From: Schoenoplectus triqueter
Lineage: Eukaryota > Streptophyta > Magnoliopsida > Poales > Cyperaceae
Direction of reading: 5' to 3'
Assembly (NCBI GenBank): GCA_964058805.1
Contig: CAXKVV010001370.1
Location: 1-33,792 of the forward strand
Length of the DNA: 33,792 nucleotides
The translations under genes were made by a program, and so were the position numbers. Shown piece by piece: positions 1 to 10,150 of the stretch (positions are counted from its first letter, which is position 1; every line of letters starts with the position of its first letter). The notes under the pieces are model-generated. The model saw only the letters and a list, made by a program, of their open reading frames with translations. It did not search any database and had not been told where the DNA came from.

Positions 1-650
1 TTACTAAGTGCATATTACTGTTCCTCTTGTTGATTTTTGTGTAATTTGGACAGTGTTAGTTAACTATGGAGTTCAGAAGAAAAAAAAGAGCTGAATAAGA
101 AGTTTTAATATACAATTTTAAAACTATTTTATAGAAAAAAAAATAGTTAAGGACGTGTTCGCTGATCAGCGGAAATAGAAACGGCAATGGAATTTGAACT
201 AATAAAATACCATGTGCGTGGACAAAAAATAATTGAAAAAATAATTTACTCTGATACAATTTTTTTGCTCAGCTGAACAGTGATGACGGCGAACACACCC
301 TAAATCTGTAGCTTGTAACAAGTTGCACACTTGCAGCATAGGATGCAAAACTCTTTGCAACTTGCAATTGCAAGTAGCTTCTATTTCTCTAACTAACAAA
401 CATATGTAAGAAATGCACCAAATTTGGAAAGAACAAGCTGTATTGTCCTCCTTGCTGTGGTAGAAGGTGGCATGATAGCGCGTTGACACTAATTTGTAGG
501 TCCTGGACATAGTATTATGTGGAAACGCATTTACAATGTATCACACGGAAAAAAAAATCTTTCTTTGCTGCGTTATACTGTAAATATTGTCTACTCAGCT
601 ACAATAAAAAAAATGCCAATTTACTAATATTTACTTTTAAATACTGACTT
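1..650. repeat. Truncated copy A of the tandem-duplicated segment
   Basis: The stretch matches 1830-2330 in copy B and 22960-23400 in copy C. Shared landmarks are the ACTGTTCCT...TGTGTA stretch near the window start, the TTGCAACTTGCAA block (about 355), GCACCAAATTTGG (about 414) and the following AATGTATCACAC-type segment. In B and C this sequence lies just downstream of an HLH gene on the minus strand. Copy A runs into copy B at about 650-730 without the HLH exons, so the gene part was lost or never copied. The open frames here are short and not conserved between copies. Confidence 0.7.
151..300. mobile_element. Tourist-like (PIF/Harbinger) MITE, 150 bp
   Basis: The termini are inverted repeats, GGACGTGTTCGC on the left and GCGAACACACCC on the right (10 of 12 match). 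They are flanked by the direct repeat TAA (148-150 and 301-303). A 3-bp TAA duplication with GG-starting termini is typical of Tourist/Harbinger MITEs. The homologous point of copy B (AGTTAAATCTGTAG near 1987-2000) has a single TAA and no insert, so it serves as an empty site. There is no coding capacity. Confidence 0.8.
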
Positions 651-999
651 TTCAGACTAATAGAAATATTGCCAGAAAATTATTGTTTCGCAGGTAATGG
701 TCATGATCTCAATTCCATTAAAAATAAAATAAAAGAGTATGTGGGCTTATGGATGGACTGAAACTGTGGCCCAATAAGCAAAAGGCAAGGCCGCATTTCT
801 TGAATGAGAATGATCAGTTAACAATCTCTAAATTTTACCAAAGAAACAAGCTAATTAGTGAACTTTATGTTCTTCAAGTAAATCATATCGATATTTTGTA
901 TGAATTTTATGATATACAATTATGGCATCAATTGATCCCTGTCCATCTCCTATGCATTTTTACTCGTTTCTGTCTATCTTACTGGCCTTTATCATGTAT

Positions 1000-1540
1000 A
1001 GTTTCCTCAAGGTTAAGGTAAGAATAGTAGAACAATATTAGGGAATGTCAGATGCGAAGCACACCAGGGTAAAGAAGAAGCGATGGTTGTAGGAATGTTG
1101 AAGATAAATTAGTTCATGAGTGTTGATACCTTCCGGGACTTTAAAAATGAAATGAGCAGGATGTCAGTGACATCTGAGAGGAAAAGAAAAGGATGATCCA
1201 GTCGCAACAGAACTGGAGACGAAGAGTGATGGATTTAATGGTGTCATTAGCTGATACTGAGAGGAAGAGTATGCTTGTTACTAATTAGATTTTGTAACTG
1301 CTATAAATGGCAAAAACTTTGTAACTATTGACATGCAATGAATAAAATTGAGAAAAAAATCCTCTTACTTGGCACATTGTATTACATTTTATCTTCCACT
1401 ATCTTTCTTTAATTTCCCTTACATTATTTATCTGGAAAACTGAACCAGATTCCAATGTAATTATCTCAAATTCTCTTGATTCATAAGTAAAATGTCAATT
1501 CCACTTAGGGATATTAAATGATTGTGTAACTTCATCAGCT
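1000..1540 (+). other. Copy-B-specific insertion, possibly a degenerate cDNA-like fragment
   Basis: This block interrupts the alignment of copy B with copy C. It contains a 36-codon open stretch ending at TAG 1286-1288, rich in Arg, Lys, Glu and Gln, which includes QNWRRRVMDLMVSLADTERK. An AATAAA follows at about 1341, then a short A-run (about 1353). Upstream frames are broken by stops. Coding-like end, poly-A signal and A-run would fit a truncated processed pseudogene, but I recognise no parent protein and see no target duplication. It may simply be non-coding DNA lost from copy C. Confidence 0.25.
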
Positions 1541-2661
1541 GCTAACACGTTACGTAGTCATACCAAAGGCTTTCATCATTTCAGTCATTAAAAATATTTT
1601 ATGCATACAATTTCCAGCAGTTCATGTCGATCATTCCCCCATTAATTAATAGCTGGTGCTGGCACTGGCCCATACAAGAGGGCACATATAACCTGATGGA
1701 GGATTGGATATGGGGCTAGTTTGTAGTGCTGTCATTCAGTGTACTTAATGCAGTGATGCAACAACTTGATTAGGTTCGATCCAACAGATAAATAAACAGA
1801 TCACACTGCTATGATGAGCTTCTGAATTGTACTGACAAATAACTGTTCCTTCTGATTTTGTGTACTAAACCTTTTGGGTTAATCATACATAAAGCTGAAA
1901 AAAGGTACCTGAATAATAAGTTGTGAAATACTACTCCTAAAAGTTACAACTATGTGAAATATACTCTTGAAATTATATTTACAAAAGTTAAATCTGTAGT
2001 TGTTGAGAAGTTATAACATAGGAAGCAAACTCTTTTGCAACTTGCAAGCAGCTTCTATTTGTAATTAGCCACATATATAAATAAGTATGCACCAAATTTG
2101 GGAGGAATAGGTTGTCTTGTCCCCCTTGTCTTGGTAAATAGTGGTACGGCAGTGTGTCAACATTCATTTGGTGGTCCAAATATACTGTTGATTAAGTGGA
2201 AGCCCAGATTGCAATGTATTACACAGAAAATTTATTCTTATTATGCTAATATGTTATATGAATATTTTAGTTTATGACATCTAATTTGCTACTTAGGTTG
2301 GTAGAACAGCAACTCAAAAGTTATGAAGGGGCCATCACTGTTCATAAGCTCTGAGACAATGGGACAGATTTAACCAAAATCATTCAAAAGCCAAATTTAT
2401 ATAATCATAAAATAAAATTGTAAAGAGCTCTGCTTACATAGAACTAAAAGTACTCGATAACTAATTGTTCGCTAATTGCTGATCAGTTTTAGCGGCAAAG
2501 CCGCTTGAAGTGTCCCCACACAATAGAAGATGAATAAAAATATAATATAATTTTACTATTCAATAGCAATGCTAGCAATATATCACGCTTGGAAGCAGAC
2601 ACGGAACCTGATCTAGATACCTAACTGCTTCATATCAAAATCATAATATCAAATTATTATG

Positions 2662-3262
2662 TCATCGCAGTAGACTCCTGATTATCTCGGCCTGGCTGCC
2701 GGTTACATCCATGCTAGCAATCAAGTAAGAGAGACGGTCACTGAGGTCATCCAGTTCTCTGTGGAGGCTCTTTATGTAGCTACATGTCTCTTTCAGAAGT
2801 TTTTCAGCAGAAGCCTGCATTTGCAAATGATAGGAATGAGTTAATGAATATCCCCTTAATTAAATTAAACTATACAAATATTTACTCATCAACTATAGTA
2901 TAATTGCATTTACATTGGGCCAAATCTACCAATATATATCCTTGGCAAAACTACAGTTTTTAATGATTAATGTTTCTGACAAAAGTTCACTGATTAATTA
3001 TAGCCATAATTAATGTACAGGTTGCACATTACATTATTGCAGGTTGTGAGGAGCAAAAACTAGAAGGATTTTTTTTTAACCATGTTGCAGTCTATTCTTT
3101 TCCTTTTTAATTTTTTTAATTTTTTGTATAGTAAACAAGCAACACGTTGAATTTTCTTACACAATGAGTGCCTCTATGGCGTGCCTCAGGAAGAAGAGCA
3201 TGCAGCTTAGAGATTAGTTCGTTGATCTCTGCCTCTGTGATTCTTGAATTTCTGATTGTCAT
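2662..3262 (-). CDS. PRE-like: Atypical HLH protein of the PRE/ILI/KIDARI family, gene 1 (two exons, 84 aa)
   Basis: The CDS joins exon 1 (3262-3161, 34 codons) and exon 2 (2814-2662, 50 codons plus TGA). The phase-0 intron (3160-2815) starts GTAAGA and ends CAG. Helix 1 is about residues 7-27 ([20 protein letters not shown]), followed by a short loop and helix 2 at about 36-60 with the family signature [13 protein letters not shown], then a conserved tail ending AEIIRSLLR. There is no basic DNA-binding region. Family members act in the nucleus by heterodimerising with inhibitory bHLH proteins such as IBH1 and HFR1, which promotes cell elongation under brassinosteroid, gibberellin and light control. 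The protein is shorter than the usual 90-100 residues because it lacks the Ser/Arg-rich N-terminus. It differs from gene 2 at about 10 of 84 residues, including His29, Gly31 and Cys34 near the loop. All differences keep the frame, so it is probably functional. The family is clear; the exact orthologue is not. Confidence 0.9.
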
Positions 3263-3373
3263 TTAATGAACCAACAAAAGTAGAATAAATTAACTGATTG
3301 TTTCTGAGAAGAGGATCAGGATGAAAAGGCACTCTGAAAATTGATGTTTGAAAATGAGATACCAGGGAGGTGC

Positions 3374-3381
3374 TATTTATA
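3374..3381 (-). promoter_or_regulatory. TATA box of HLH gene 1
   Basis: The minus strand reads TATAAATA here, about 112 bp upstream of the ATG. The same octamer lies at 24337-24344 upstream of gene 2 in homologous sequence. Transcription would start at about 3345-3350, giving a 5' leader of roughly 85 bases. Confidence 0.75.
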
Positions 3382-3502
3382 TTGGAAGGATTAGGTCTAC
3401 ATGCAACCCATTTGCCAGAAAATGTGGGCCCTTGCTGCCCCAGTGCGTAGCAGATAATTAATTATCTGACTTTATCTCTACAGTTCACAACGGTTTATGA
3501 TT

Positions 3503-3530
3503 TGATTCTTAACCTATAGGTTAAGAATCA
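3503..3530. repeat. Perfect 28-bp palindrome upstream of HLH gene 1
   Basis: The 12-bp arms TGATTCTTAACC and GGTTAAGAATCA surround a TATA centre. The palindrome lies about 240 bp upstream of the gene 1 ATG. Copy C has no palindrome at the matching place; it reads ATGATTTTTAACCAATATG there. It could be a dimeric protein-binding site or a small replication-slippage product. Confidence 0.6.
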
Positions 3531-3777
3531 TGCTCTCTCACTTTTACCTAATGTTTGTACTGTAATACGGAGCAACCCATCTATATATTACCTTTTTTAG
3601 CTGCGGCTGTTGCTTTCTCTCATCCTCTCTGTTTTGGCACAGTATAATTTTTCAATTTGATAATATGGCAAGAAGTACGTTCAACCATGCTGGCTTGTTT
3701 TTTTCATTTTTTGACCCTTAAGTTACCTGCCAATAGCTCACAAAAGGATAAGCTTAGATCTGAACCAACATGTATTT

Positions 3778-4183
3778 AGGGGCGGATTCAGGGACTTCTG
3801 AATTTTAAAAAATAATATTTTTCGATAATATTTTTGATAATTTGTTCCTCCTAGAAATTTTTTTTGCCCTCATAAATTGTCTGATTATTTTTATTGAGAA
3901 AAAATATTTAATATCGTCCATAATGAAATAATTATGTAAAAATATCAAAATATTAAGTTACGTAGACAAAAACTTTCTTCATCAACTTGATTATCTATTA
4001 TTTTGAGCTTTATTTTGTTGTTATTTTTAATATATAAAATGTTATTATTTTAATAAATTTTTATTAGGTAAGAATATATATTAAATATTAAATATTTATT
4101 TAGTATCCGATTAGTTAATGGGTTTGAACCCGATAAACTATTATAATCCAATAATTGCCAACCAAAATTCTATATCGATCCTG
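3778..4183. mobile_element. Non-autonomous repeat R1 with AGGGGCGGATTCAGG head, 406 bp
   Basis: R1 starts AGGGGCGGATTCAGG and ends near ATCGATCCTG. It is flanked by CATGTATTT (3769-3777) and CATGTATCT (4184-4192), a 9-bp duplication with one mismatch. Related copies are at 25417-26205 and, partly, 10026-10150; all share TTATTAGGTAAGAAT and a segment resembling GGTTTGAACCC. It has no coding capacity. Nine-base duplications are typical of Mutator-like elements, but the terminal inverted repeat is poor, so I leave the class open. Confidence 0.65.
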
Positions 4184-4577
4184 CATGTATCTATATATTT
4201 GAAAATGATGAAATTAAAAATATATAATAAGGGCAATCAAGGACAAGTACTTTTGCCCACAAATGCATATCATCATTGATTTGGATTTAACAAAACAAAA
4301 TTTACATGTGTCGTATAGAGTTAAAGGGAGGGATAGGCCAACTTTGAAGAAATTGCTCGGATTAAAGAAACAGCAAAACAATTTTTGCTCATATATTAAT
4401 ATTATATCTGTAACTCAGGTTTGTTCCGAATTAATAATATAAATTTTTAAATAAACTTTATATAATTTTACATTAAAAAAATTTAGAAATAATATTTTTT
4501 AATGTTAAGTAATAATGATAATTATAATAATAAATAATATAATTAAATACATAATAATTTCTAATTGATCATATAAA
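4184..4577. other. AT-rich intergenic DNA, no gene seen
   Basis: This is AT-rich sequence between R1 and the LINE. It ends with the LINE's left target duplication, TAATTGATCATATAAA (4562-4577). I found no coding frame, RNA gene or repeat boundary in it. Confidence 0.6.
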
Positions 4578-4659
4578 CAACAACAAAGCATTTAATCTCA
4601 AATAAATTGGGGTAGACTAGAAATAAAACCCATCGAAAAGCATAAGATCAAAGATCCCA

Positions 4660-4818
4660 AATATCAATGATAATAATGAGGATGATGAAAAAAAAAGAAA
4701 AAATATATTAATAAATAAATAAATAAAAATAATAATGATAATGGTGATGACAATATGATAATAATAATGATGATAATGATGCTGATAATATGCTAATAAT
4801 AATAATAATATAATAAAT
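4660..4818. repeat. Trinucleotide-rich simple repeat in the LINE 3' UTR
   Basis: The tract is a mixture of AAT, GAT and AAAT units, including runs of ATAATA and AATAAATAAATAAAT. It lies inside the LINE boundaries set by the target duplication, so it belongs to the element's 3' UTR or grew there after insertion. Confidence 0.6.
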
Positions 4819-5024
4819 CTCTATTATGAATCTATTTCTAAATTCTAAATTTTAAACCCTAAAATTCTAAAAATCTATGAACCTGAAATCTATAACTCTA
4901 CTACTGGACTCTAACTCCTAAATCATGGTTCACATACATGAATCGCCAACTTTCAAGCACTTCTATCTAAAGCAAGCTCTTTGAATATATTCTATTTCTT
5001 CAAATCTCTTTTTATTGTTTCCCT

Positions 5025-8000
5025 CTATGTCAGTCTCGGTCGACCTCTTCCTCTTCTTGTGTTTTCAGTATGGCTTAGAATACCACTATGTACTGGTGCT
5101 TCAGGAGACCTTCGTTGGATATGACCAAACCATCGCAAACGATGTTGGACTAGCTTCTCTTGAATATGTGCTACCCCAAGTTTGTCCCGAATATCATCAT
5201 TTCTGATTTGATCTTTCTTTGTGTGACCACATATCCAACGCAACATTCACATTTTAGCTACACTCATCTTCTGGATGTATTATCCTTTTATAGCCCAATA
5301 TTTTACGCCATACATCATCACGGATCTAATCGTCGTCCTGTAGGACTTTCCTTTTAATTTATTTGGGACCTTCTTATCACAGAGAATACCAGATGCTTGT
5401 CTCCATTTCACCCATCCGGCTCTTATTCTATGACTAATATATTCATCGATCTCTCTATCACTCTGCAACATCAATTTTAAATACCGAAATGTGTCATTCA
5501 TAGGTACTACTCGTTTGTCCAAACTAATATCTTCATCATCTGAGTTTTCCCCGTTGAACTGATACCTCATATATTCGATTTTGTTCCTATTAAGTCTAAA
5601 ACCTTTTGATTCTAAAGTTTATCTTCACAACGCTAATTTTCTGATCGACTCCAATTATGCTCTCATCAATCAGCACCACATCATCAGCAAAGAGCATGCA
5701 CCGAGGAATATCTCCTTGTATGTCCTTTTGTGATCTCATCCATCACTAAGTTGAAAATATATGGGTTCAATGCTGACTCTTGATGTAATCCTATCTTAAT
5801 AGAAAATGTATCGGACTCACCGTCACATGCTCTGACATGAATCATAATATTTATGTACATATCCTTAATAAGGGTAACGTACTTTGTTGGGACTCATTTC
5901 TTTTTAATCGTCCATCACATAATATTTCTTGGTACTTTATCATACGCTTTCTCTAAATCAATAAATATCATATGTAGGTCACTCTTCTGTTCCCGATGTC
6001 TATCCATAAGTTGTCTTATCAAGAAAATCGCCTCCATGGTGGACCTCCCAGGTATAAAACCAAACTGATTTTTAGAGACAGTTGTCAGTTTTCTTAAACG
6101 ATGTTCGATCACTCTCTCCCAAAGATTCATGGTATGACTCATGAGCTTAATACATTTGTAATTAGTACTATTTTGAATATCTCCTTTATTCTTAAAGATT
6201 TATACTAATATACTTCTTCTCCACCGAAAAATGGTATTAAATAGTTTAGTGAGCCACACTATTGTTATATCTCCAAGACATCTTCATACCTCAATCGTGA
6301 TGTCACCAAGTCCTAACGCCTTACTTATTTTCATCTTTTTTAAAGTTTTTTTCACCTTAGATTCTTGAATTCTCTGAACAAATCATTTGTTGGTGTCAAC
6401 TGATTCGTCTAACTCGATTGTGATTTTCTCACTCTCATCGTTGAATAGCTTATCGAAGTATTCTCTTCATCTGTTCTTAATCTCATCATCCTTCACCAAA
6501 AGCCTATCAGCCTCATCCTTAATACATTTAACTTAGTTGAACTCTCTTGTCTTCCTTTCTCGAAATTTAGCCACCTTGTACATAACATTTTCGCATTCTT
6601 TCGTATCTAATTTCCGATACAGTTCCGCATATGCCTAACCCCTTACTTCGCTCATAGCTTTCTTTGCGTTTTTTCTGGCTTCTTTATATTTATGTATGTT
6701 TTTATCACTTTTGTTGTGATGTAAACATTTATAGCATTCTTTCTTCTCACTGATCGCCTTTTGTACATCATCATTCCACTACCAAGTGTCTTTAGGTTCA
6801 CGTTTATTTTCTCTGGTTACTCCAAACACCTCTATAGTCACATTCCGAATGTGAATCATCATATCCTTTCCAATATTATCCGCATCCTCATCTTCGTTCC
6901 ACGACCCTTCCACAATAACTCTATTCTTAAATATCTGAGAAGCATCCCCTTTGAGCTTCCACCACTTCGTTCTTCTGATTTTCATGTCTCTATCTCGCCG
7001 AACACATACCTAAAAATGAAAATCAACCACTAAAAGTTTGTGTTGTGTGACGACACGCTTGCCAAGTATAACCTTATAATCCATACAATTTGGTCTCTCC
7101 TTCCTTTTAGTCAGAACAAAATTGATCTAGCTCGAGTGTTGGCCACTATTGAAAGTAATTAAATGTGATTTTTTCTTTCTGAAGAAGGTGTTCGCTACCA
7201 TGAGGTCGTAAGATATAGCGAAGTTCAAGATTTCTTCTCCCTCTTGATACTGTTCGCCATATTCAAAACCCCATGTACCCTCTCAAACCCCCTCTAGCTA
7301 TGTTAGGGCTATCAATGGATATCCATAATCCAAAAATCCGATCCGAATTCTCACACAAATGGATTCGCATATGGATCCTTAAAATATATTTGTTAGTTTA
7401 TTGGATCCGCATATGAATTCTAAAAAATAATTCATCTAATATAATGGATCCGCATTTGGATCTTATAAGATTCGAATTTGAATCCGCTATGAATTAGATA
7501 AATAAAATTATATTATATATCAATTAATAAAATAGACATGTCTAATTTAGTTTAAATTGAAGAGCAATATTTATTTTTCACTCTGTGTTGATTCATAAAG
7601 TTGAATAATAGTTATTGTATTAATTAGGTAGATTTTATTATGTTATTTGATGTTTATTGTATATTTTAAAAGTTGGAACAAATAGTTATGATTATTTCTA
7701 CGTTTATGATTGGAATAAATAATTTTAATATTGCTATAATAGTAAATGTGAATTATGATTGTTACGTTTGAAATAATTTTAAGATAACATGATAATTTTT
7801 CTCTTGTCATATATTAATTATGCTATTTTTAATATTATTATAATACAAGATCCGAAATCCACTATAATAGTAAATATGGATTCACATTTGGATTCTCAAA
7901 ATTTTATTGGATATGGATCCACATATGGATTCTATAAATTTTTAGTGGATTCATATTTGGATCTTTCGGGATTCGAATCAAATCTGATCCATTGACAACC

Positions 8001-8470
8001 CTAAGTTGTGCGAACATGACCATTTAGATCTCCTTCAATGAATAAATTTTCACTGCTAGACACTTCTCTAACCATGTCCTCTAAGTCTTCCCAGAATCGT
8101 CTCTTGACATCATCGCTCAAATCTACTTGTGGGGCATACGCACTGATGATGTTCAATATCAAATCTCCAAAAACCAATTTGATCATGATGATCCTGTCCC
8201 TTGTCCTAACTGTGACAACTCTATTCTTGAGACTCTTATCAATTAAGATGCGTACACCATTTCTACTTCGTTCTTTTCCTGTGTACCACAATTTGAAACC
8301 CATATTCTCCACCTCCTTAGCATTTTGACCTGTCCATTTAGTCTCCTGAACACATAAGATATTAATGGGTCTCCTAATCGCAGTATCATCTAACTCTTTT
8401 AGCTTATATGTTAAAGACCCTACATTCTAACTACCTAAACGAATCCTACTTTCCCTGACTAGCTTCCTTG
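5025..8470 (-). pseudogene. RTE ORF remnant: AP endonuclease plus reverse transcriptase, interrupted
   Basis: In an intact element this protein nicks target DNA and reverse-transcribes the element RNA at the nick. Visible parts in order on the minus strand are the endonuclease start with the QETKW motif (8348-8334, containing the catalytic Glu), GFKLWYTGKERSRNGV (about 8300) and GDLNGHVRTT just before the hAT insertion. After the insertion come GEEILNFAISYDLM (about 7230), a linker segment (6985-6779), RT segments NQFGFIPGRST and IFIDLEKAYDKVPR (6142-5915), the FADD catalytic box (5691-5680), a post-RT region (5570-5280) and the terminal RLRWFGHIQRR segment (5246-5025). The pieces lie in different frames: 6985-5915 is offset from 5570-5025. 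A stop sits where the endonuclease start normally has Trp (G-S-stop-N-V-G). No intact start is recognisable. Confidence 0.85.
7304..8003. mobile_element. hAT-type non-autonomous element inside the LINE endonuclease, 700 bp
   Basis: The ends are TAGGGCTATCAATGGAT on the left and ATCCATTGACAACCCTA on the right, inverted copies with two mismatches. The flanking octamers are AGCTATGT (7296-7303) and AGTTGTGC (8004-8011). They match at 5 of 8 bases and differ only by transitions, as expected of an old 8-bp duplication. Both ends carry many variants of ATGGATYCRCATATGGATYC, while the middle is AT-rich. It splits the endonuclease coding sequence after GDLNGHVRTT, so it inserted after the LINE arrived. 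It encodes no transposase. Confidence 0.75.
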
Positions 8471-8540
8471 CCCCTCGCACTCGTCGAGTCAAGTGTGAAG
8501 ATCCTTGTTCATTTGACACTACATTCGGGCGTCGATTCAG

Positions 8541-8694
8541 CGCATCACTAAGGTGATGACGATCCGGCTCTCACTCACTTATCACCATATCCGGGTTCCA
8601 ATATGGCACGCTACTAAGACGGTGATGACTCAACACTTGTTCTCTTATCACCATATCCGAGTTTCAATATGACGCGTCGCTAAGAGGGTGACGC
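8541..8694 (-). repeat. Tandem repeat in the RTE 5' leader (about 2.3 units of 66 bp)
   Basis: Unit 1 (8541-8608) and unit 2 (about 8609-8674) share CTTATCACCATATCCG and CAATATG; a partial third unit follows. The repeat lies between the LINE 5' end and the endonuclease. Repeated leaders in LINEs often carry the internal promoter, but that role is inferred here. Confidence 0.6.
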
Positions 8695-8848
8695 CCTAAT
8701 GAAATTTGACTGAGTTTCATTTTCATAAAGATCAGTTATTTTAGTGCAGGGCTCGCCACACCCACCGCAAACCTCCTCATTTATCTTGTCTTGGGATAGA
8801 CTGTGTAGAAACTAGTCCACACAGGCGGAGTTTAATTAATCATATAAA

Positions 8849-9493
8849 AAATTGAATAATTTTAAGAGTTACATTACATACATTATTTTAAATAAGAAGA
8901 GAGAAACTATTTTATATCAACTCTTAGATTCAAGAAGATGAAAAGATTTAAACAAAATTAAGTGTGGAGAAAATTGATGATATGACATGCTTAAAATTTT
9001 TGAAAGTTTAACTCTCTTTTATGTATTAAGAATTATACCATTAATTTTGGTTGAAAACATGTTGAATCAATTCTTCCGACAGAAATATATTGGTCATTTC
9101 TAATTGATTCTAAGTTTATTAAAAGATATTTATTGCAAAACATGTTATTGGTTGCGCTGCTATTATAATTAAGCTTATTGTATAAATTGAATTTAAAAGA
9201 ATTTAGAAAATATTATCACAATTTTACTTGACAAACCACATGGAGAAATTGCTAATTAGTGCATTTGATCTATAGCATGTGATCCATTTGACCCACTACA
9301 CTTTGTGTTGCGTGGTTTTTCCCTTTGATTAAAAATAGGTTTCAGTCTCCCAATGCACATCTTTTTTTTTTTCTGTTTCCCTTGCTTTCTCTCCCTTTCT
9401 CCTTTCGTCGAAGAATCCTCCTCTTCGAACTTCTTGTCCATCAACTTTCAAGACTTCAGCCCAAGGGTAGATGTGCATGTATCCAGAGGCAGA
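8849..9493. other. AT-rich intergenic DNA, no gene seen
   Basis: I find no conserved coding frame. The overlapping short frames around 9256-9559 come from a T/C-rich tract at 9360-9430 and encode low-complexity peptides on both strands. Confidence 0.55.
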
Positions 9494-9926
9494 GGGTGTG
9501 TTTGGATGATGTAGAATAATACTGTTTTGGAAATAGCGATACTGTTTTCGGGTTAACAATCATTCAAATACAAAATTAAAATCGAAAATAGCAGTAGAAT
9601 AGTATTAATCCATTAACCCATAAAAAACATTGAGTTAACGTCTATGAAAGTAGTGAAAATAATAAAAAAAATAATATTTTCTTTTATATTAGTATATAGT
9701 AGTATTAAATAAATATTATTATTAAATAAAATACTGAAAAATAATTAATTATTTTAACTATTCTCTCTATTATTCTCACGTTTCTATCCAAATAATATTT
9801 TACTAACCCGAAATAGTAAAAATTAGCACCCTTCTTATATTTCCTGAGATATCACTAACTTCACACTATTCTCAACTACTAACACAAACAGTGCTTTTCT
9901 AATTCTTTCACCATCCAAACACACCC
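9494..9926. mobile_element. MITE with GGGTGTGTTTGGATG termini, 433 bp
   Basis: The left end GGGTGTGTTTGGATG (9494-9508) is perfectly inverted at the right end, CATCCAAACACACCC (9912-9926). The interior is AT-rich and non-coding. The duplication is ambiguous: AGA on both sides (3 bp), or CAGAG if the terminus is one base shorter. This leaves Harbinger-like and other superfamilies open. Confidence 0.75.
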
Positions 9927-10025
9927 AGAGAGATCAACTAACCTCATTGGTTTTGAAAAAAGTAATATTTTTTAGCTAAATTTTTGCTAATCCAACTGCT
10001 ATAGATCTAATTTCTGACCCTTAAA

Positions 10026-10150
10026 ATTATTAGGTAAGAATGAATGTTGAATTGTTAATTTTTTTTATTGAATATCTAATTAGCTAATGAATTTGAATCT
10101 AATAAATTATTATAATCTGATTATTGTCCTCGTACAAAAATCCTGCTATG
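10026..10150. repeat. Partial copy R3 of the 406-bp repeat family
   Basis: It matches the right part of R1 (about 4055-4183): TTATTAGGTAAGAAT, then TTGAATCTAATAAATTATTATAATC, ending near AAAAATCCTG. The AGGGGCGG head is missing, so it is a truncated copy. Confidence 0.55.

Larger units (their letters stand above)
660..3770. repeat. Copy B of the tandem-duplicated segment, with HLH gene 1
   Basis: Copy B aligns in order with copy C (from about 22290). Landmarks are GTGGCCCAATAAGCAAA (about 758 and 22426), CTGTCCATCTCCT (about 937 and 22588), CCCATACAAGA (about 1669 and 22795), GCACCAAATTTGGG (about 2089 and 23172), the HLH exons, the promoter, and AAGAAGTACRTTC (about 3670 and 26328). Copy B has about 400-500 bp (roughly 1000-1540) absent from copy C. 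Apart from the HLH gene at 2662-3262 I see no convincing gene here; the 90-codon frame at 749-1021 is not preserved in copy C. Confidence 0.75.
4578..8832 (-). mobile_element. RTE-clade non-LTR retrotransposon (LINE), near full length, degenerate
   Basis: The element is flanked by TAATTGATCATATAAA (4562-4577) and TAATTAATCATATAAA (8833-8848), a target duplication matching at 15 of 16 bases. On the minus strand it starts near 8832 with a GC-richer leader containing tandem repeats, then the endonuclease region (about 8470-8004), a hAT insertion (7304-8003), the rest of the endonuclease, reverse transcriptase (FADD at 5691-5680) and a C-terminal RLRWFGHIQRR region (about 5246-5025). A 3' UTR follows, ending in CTTTGTTGTTG, the tail typical of plant RTE elements. 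Without the hAT insert it is about 3.5 kb, close to full length for this clade. Many stops and frameshifts show that it is inactive. Confidence 0.88.

Noticed and set aside
749..1021. 90-codon frame in copy B
   Set aside because: The homologous part of copy C (about 22420-22650) does not keep the frame, so it is not under coding constraint.
4115..4130. GGTTTGAACCC in repeat R1 resembling a tRNA B box, suggesting a SINE
   Set aside because: No A box at the right distance, no tRNA-like head and no poly-A or short tail. The R2 and R3 copies do not keep the motif.
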